A stretch of 6,583 nt of DNA from Clostridiales bacterium. Its GTDB lineage: Bacteria > Bacillota > Clostridia > Oscillospirales > Oscillospiraceae. Where the stretch lies: positions 1-6,583 of the forward strand of contig CABIYX010000060.1 of the NCBI GenBank assembly GCA_902363045.1, given 5' to 3'. A program made the position numbers and the translations under genes. Below the pieces are notes generated by a model, which was given only the letters and a program-made list of their open reading frames with translations, was not told the origin of the DNA and did no database searches. How positions within the stretch are numbered: the first letter of the stretch is position 1; every line of letters starts with the position of its first letter. Below are positions 5,515 through 6,583 of the stretch, in pieces.

Positions 5515-5543
5515 ATTATACCATATCCGCCCGGCCATTTCAA
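5515..5543 (-). promoter_or_regulatory. Strong promoter of scfA
   Basis: Minus-strand TTGAAA (5543-5538), a 17-bp spacer and TATAAT (5520-5515), with a TGG extended -10 just before the hexamer. It starts a few bases after the stop codon of the upstream membrane-protein gene. This is among the best sigma-A matches in the window, and it makes scfA-scfB transcription independent of yajC. Confidence 0.85.
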
Positions 5544-5547
5544 TCGT

Positions 5548-5997
5548 TCATTTGCTTTTTTTCACGCGCTGCCGCCGCCGCTTCCGGTTTGGCCGCGCGC
5601 CCAGCACTCCCGCCATGGCTCCGCCGCAGCAGCAGGACAGAAGGATCAAAGCCCCGTCATTGGACACAGAGGCGGACCCGGAGAGCAGACACCCCGCCGA
5701 CAGCAGCAGCAGAAACAGGCAGAGCCCCACCCCAAGTCCCACCGGAAGCGGGCTGCGCCCGATCCGGCGCACCGCCAGCAGGCCGCCGGTCAGGCTGCCC
5801 AGTACGCACACCGCCAGCACCGCCCGGTCCATCATCCCCTCCCCAATGGCCCCATTGGAGACCAGCAGCGCGCAGGCCAGCAGCGCGAGCAGGGTCACAG
5901 CCGCCGCCGCGCCGCTGCCCCGGAGCACCTCCCGCATCACCGCCAGCCAAAGGGCGCCCGTCTCCTCCGTCTTCTTCTCCCGTCTGGTCTGAACCAT
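5548..5997 (-). CDS. TIGR04086-family membrane protein
   Basis: A 149-residue protein with four predicted membrane helices (about 28-50, 57-76, 83-106 and 113-134), a charged N-terminus and a strongly basic C-terminal tail (RPNRKRRRQRVKKSK), implying both ends face the cytoplasm. A CCC cluster (122-124) sits in helix 4. Size, topology and position directly between yajC and the SCIFF precursor match the TIGR04086 family, which is known from Clostridia with the same neighbours. No function is established. Location suggests a part in export or sensing of the peptide, but this is inference. The ATG at 5997 is chosen over one at 6021 because GGGGAGG lies 7 nt upstream. Unusually, this binding site and the seven-base spacer are also the 3' arm and U-tract of a terminator hairpin. 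Confidence 0.85.
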   Translation of the reverse strand: MVQTRREKKTEETGALWLAVMREVLRGSGAAAAVTLLALLACALLVSNGAIGEGMMDRAVLAVCVLGSLTGGLLAVRRIGRSPLPVGLGVGLCLFLLLLSAGCLLSGSASVSNDGALILLSCCCGGAMAGVLGARPNRKRRRQRVKKSK

Positions 5998-6048
5998 AAA
6001 AAAACCTCCCCGCAGATCCATTCTTTATCTGGATCCTATGCGGGGAGG
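5998..6048 (-). terminator. Terminator after yajC that contains the next gene's RBS
   Basis: A 10-bp outer stem (6005-6014 with 6039-6048), a 3-nt bulge (6036-6038) and a 6-bp inner stem (6015-6020 with 6030-6035) close a 9-nt loop. The minus-strand 3' arm ends GGGGAGG and is followed by seven Ts, a textbook intrinsic terminator 37 nt past the yajC stop. The same GGGGAGG is the ribosome-binding site and the seven Ts are the spacer of the next gene, whose ATG follows at once. Read-through transcripts would therefore have that site in a stable stem. The overlap is directly visible. Confidence 0.85.
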
Positions 6049-6085
6049 GCTTGTCAGCTTGTCAAAAAGTTTCCGGGACGCCGGC

Positions 6086-6358
6086 TCAGCGCGCGGTTTC
6101 CTCCGCCTGAGCAGTCTTGCTGGAGACCGCCCACTTGGTAAACTCGATCCGGACGCGGTCCACGCCGCTCTCGATCACAATGGTGTTCTCCTTCACCGTG
6201 CAGATGGTGCCGGTGATGCCGCCGATGGTGGTGATCACATCACCCACGGTCAGAGAATCCCGCATCTTCTGCGCTTCCTTTTTCCGCTTGTTTTCGGGGC
6301 GGATCATAAAGAAGTAGAGCATTGCGAGCATTGCAATGATCATGATCATACTTTCCAT
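6086..6358 (-). CDS. yajC: Preprotein translocase subunit YajC
   Basis: A 90-residue single-pass membrane protein. Residues 3-20 form a Met- and Ile-rich helix, followed by the family motif MIRPENKRKKEAQKM (18-32) and the conserved SLTVGDVITTIGGITGTI region (35-52) that forms the small cytoplasmic domain. YajC associates with SecD-SecF and SecYEG and assists protein export. Length is normal for the clostridial form. GGAGGG (6376-6371) is 12 nt before the ATG, slightly long but the only candidate. It is the first gene after its own promoter and is followed by a strong terminator. Presence next to TIGR04086 and SCIFF genes is a recurrent clostridial arrangement; secD/secF are not in this window. 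Confidence 0.95.
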   Translation of the reverse strand: MESMIMIIAMLAMLYFFMIRPENKRKKEAQKMRDSLTVGDVITTIGGITGTICTVKENTIVIESGVDRVRIEFTKWAVSSKTAQAEETAR

Positions 6359-6406
6359 AGCTGGTTGCTTCCCTCCAAAAAAATAATGTAAAAATGCGTC
6401 CTTACA

Positions 6407-6435
6407 AGTATATCCGATTTCTATACAGTTTGCAA
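6407..6435 (-). promoter_or_regulatory. Promoter of yajC
   Basis: Minus-strand TTGCAA (6435-6430), a 17-bp spacer and TATACT (6412-6407) lie about 50 bp before the yajC ATG. This is a good sigma-A match, and the surrounding bases are AT-rich compared with the coding DNA. Confidence 0.8.
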
Positions 6436-6464
6436 GTGCTTTTCCAAAATTTCTTTGCTCCCGC

Positions 6465-6478
6465 TTGTAGGACTACAA
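6465..6478. promoter_or_regulatory. 14-bp palindrome, operator-like
   Basis: TTGTAG-GA-CTACAA is a perfect inverted repeat with a 2-bp centre. It lies upstream of the yajC promoter and overlaps a weak plus-strand -10-like TACAAT (6474-6479), so a bound repressor could affect a rightward gene starting near the window end. It contains the TACA/TGTA elements of BlaI/MecI sites but in inverted order, so I do not assign it to that family. Confidence 0.4.
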
Positions 6479-6506
6479 TACATATTGGACAGTTGAATAA
6501 AAAGGG

Positions 6507-6581
6507 ATGAAGGATAAGGTCTCATCGGTTATAGTTGAAGTTGCGAGCAACAACCGCACGAGAGGAGACCAAATCCTTCAT
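6507..6581. repeat. Nested inverted repeat at the window edge
   Basis: Outer 17-nt arms 6507-6523 and 6565-6581 pair at 15 positions, with a symmetrical two-base AA/AA mismatch in the middle. Inside, CGGTT (6526-6530) pairs with AACCG (6552-6556), and GTTG (6540-6543) pairs with CAAC (6548-6551) around a CGAG tetraloop. The result is a 75-nt rod with internal loops. It could be a structured RNA, the end of an insertion sequence or another recombination site, or a leader or start region of a gene beyond the edge. Nothing in the sequence decides between these. Confidence 0.6.
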
Positions 6582-6583
6582 GA
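6507..6583 (+). CDS. Possible 5' end of a rightward gene (partial)
   Basis: An ATG at 6507 opens a frame that remains open to the window edge (25 codons, beginning MKDKVSSVIVEVASNN). A TAA lies three codons upstream. The only purine-rich stretch, AAAAAGGG, abuts the ATG and is too close for a normal ribosome-binding site. The frame coincides with a nested inverted repeat, which argues for a structural or RNA role instead. A second possible start is the ATG at 6580-6582, with AGGAG 12 nt before it. I do not recognise the product. Confidence 0.2.
   Translation, partial: MKDKVSSVIVEVASNNRTRGDQILH

Noticed and set aside
6325..6360. Repeated GAGCATTGC and a TGATCATGATCA palindrome
   Set aside because: It lies inside the yajC membrane helix and is explained by repeated Met, Ile, Ala and Leu codons.
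6465..6478. BlaI/MecI operator
   Set aside because: Known sites have TACA outside and TGTA inside the dyad; here the half-sites are in the opposite order, and no blaI/blaR gene is in view.
1..6583. CRISPR array, tRNA, rRNA or a known riboswitch class
   Set aside because: No regularly spaced repeats, no tRNA-like cloverleaf with a CCA end or rRNA core sequence, and no riboswitch consensus core recognised on either strand by eye.

Overview
The window is GC-rich in its coding parts. It carries a SCIFF ranthipeptide locus, a spoIIM homologue next to xerD, and an Lsa-type ABC-F gene. This combination points to a spore-former-lineage member of the class Clostridia, most likely a GC-rich gut Oscillospiraceae/Ruminococcaceae relative (Flavonifractor/Pseudoflavonifractor-like). 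The placement is inferred from gene content and base composition, not from a match. All recognised protein genes are on the minus strand, so the window reads in gene order from right to left.

Right part (about 6435 down to 3700): a sigma-A-type promoter drives yajC (Sec translocase accessory protein). A strong terminator hairpin follows, and its 3' arm and U-tract double as the ribosome-binding region of the next gene, a four-helix TIGR04086-family membrane protein. A second, near-consensus promoter then starts scfA, the 46-residue SCIFF precursor with six cysteines. A terminator-like hairpin separates scfA from scfB, the radical SAM/SPASM enzyme that installs the thioether crosslink. A 14-bp-stem terminator closes the unit. 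The order yajC-TIGR04086-scfA-scfB is a recurrent clostridial neighbourhood, suggesting a link between the peptide, a membrane protein and secretion.

Middle (about 3690 down to 1946): an AT-rich intergenic stretch holds a 10-bp direct repeat, a promoter and a hairpin that covers a Shine-Dalgarno sequence. It leads to a two-gene operon, a SpoIIM-family membrane protein followed 35 nt later by xerD (GTG start, all six catalytic residues present). spoIIM and xerD also lie close together in Bacillus subtilis.

Left part (about 1910 down to 1): a consensus TTGACA/TATAGT promoter, a six-codon leader peptide with a good ribosome-binding site, a long leader hairpin and an intrinsic terminator precede an ABC-F ribosomal protection protein of the Lsa/Vga type. 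This is the architecture of antibiotic-inducible transcription attenuation. A possible 24-codon gene overlaps its stop codon, and a hairpin lies at the window edge.

The last 100 bases on the right contain a 14-bp palindrome and a nested inverted repeat (17-bp imperfect outer arms) that ends at the window edge. I could not assign them. They may be the start of an adjacent gene, an insertion-sequence end or a structured RNA. The most unusual theme of the window is RNA-level control: three of the gene starts have their translation or transcription signals built into stable hairpins.
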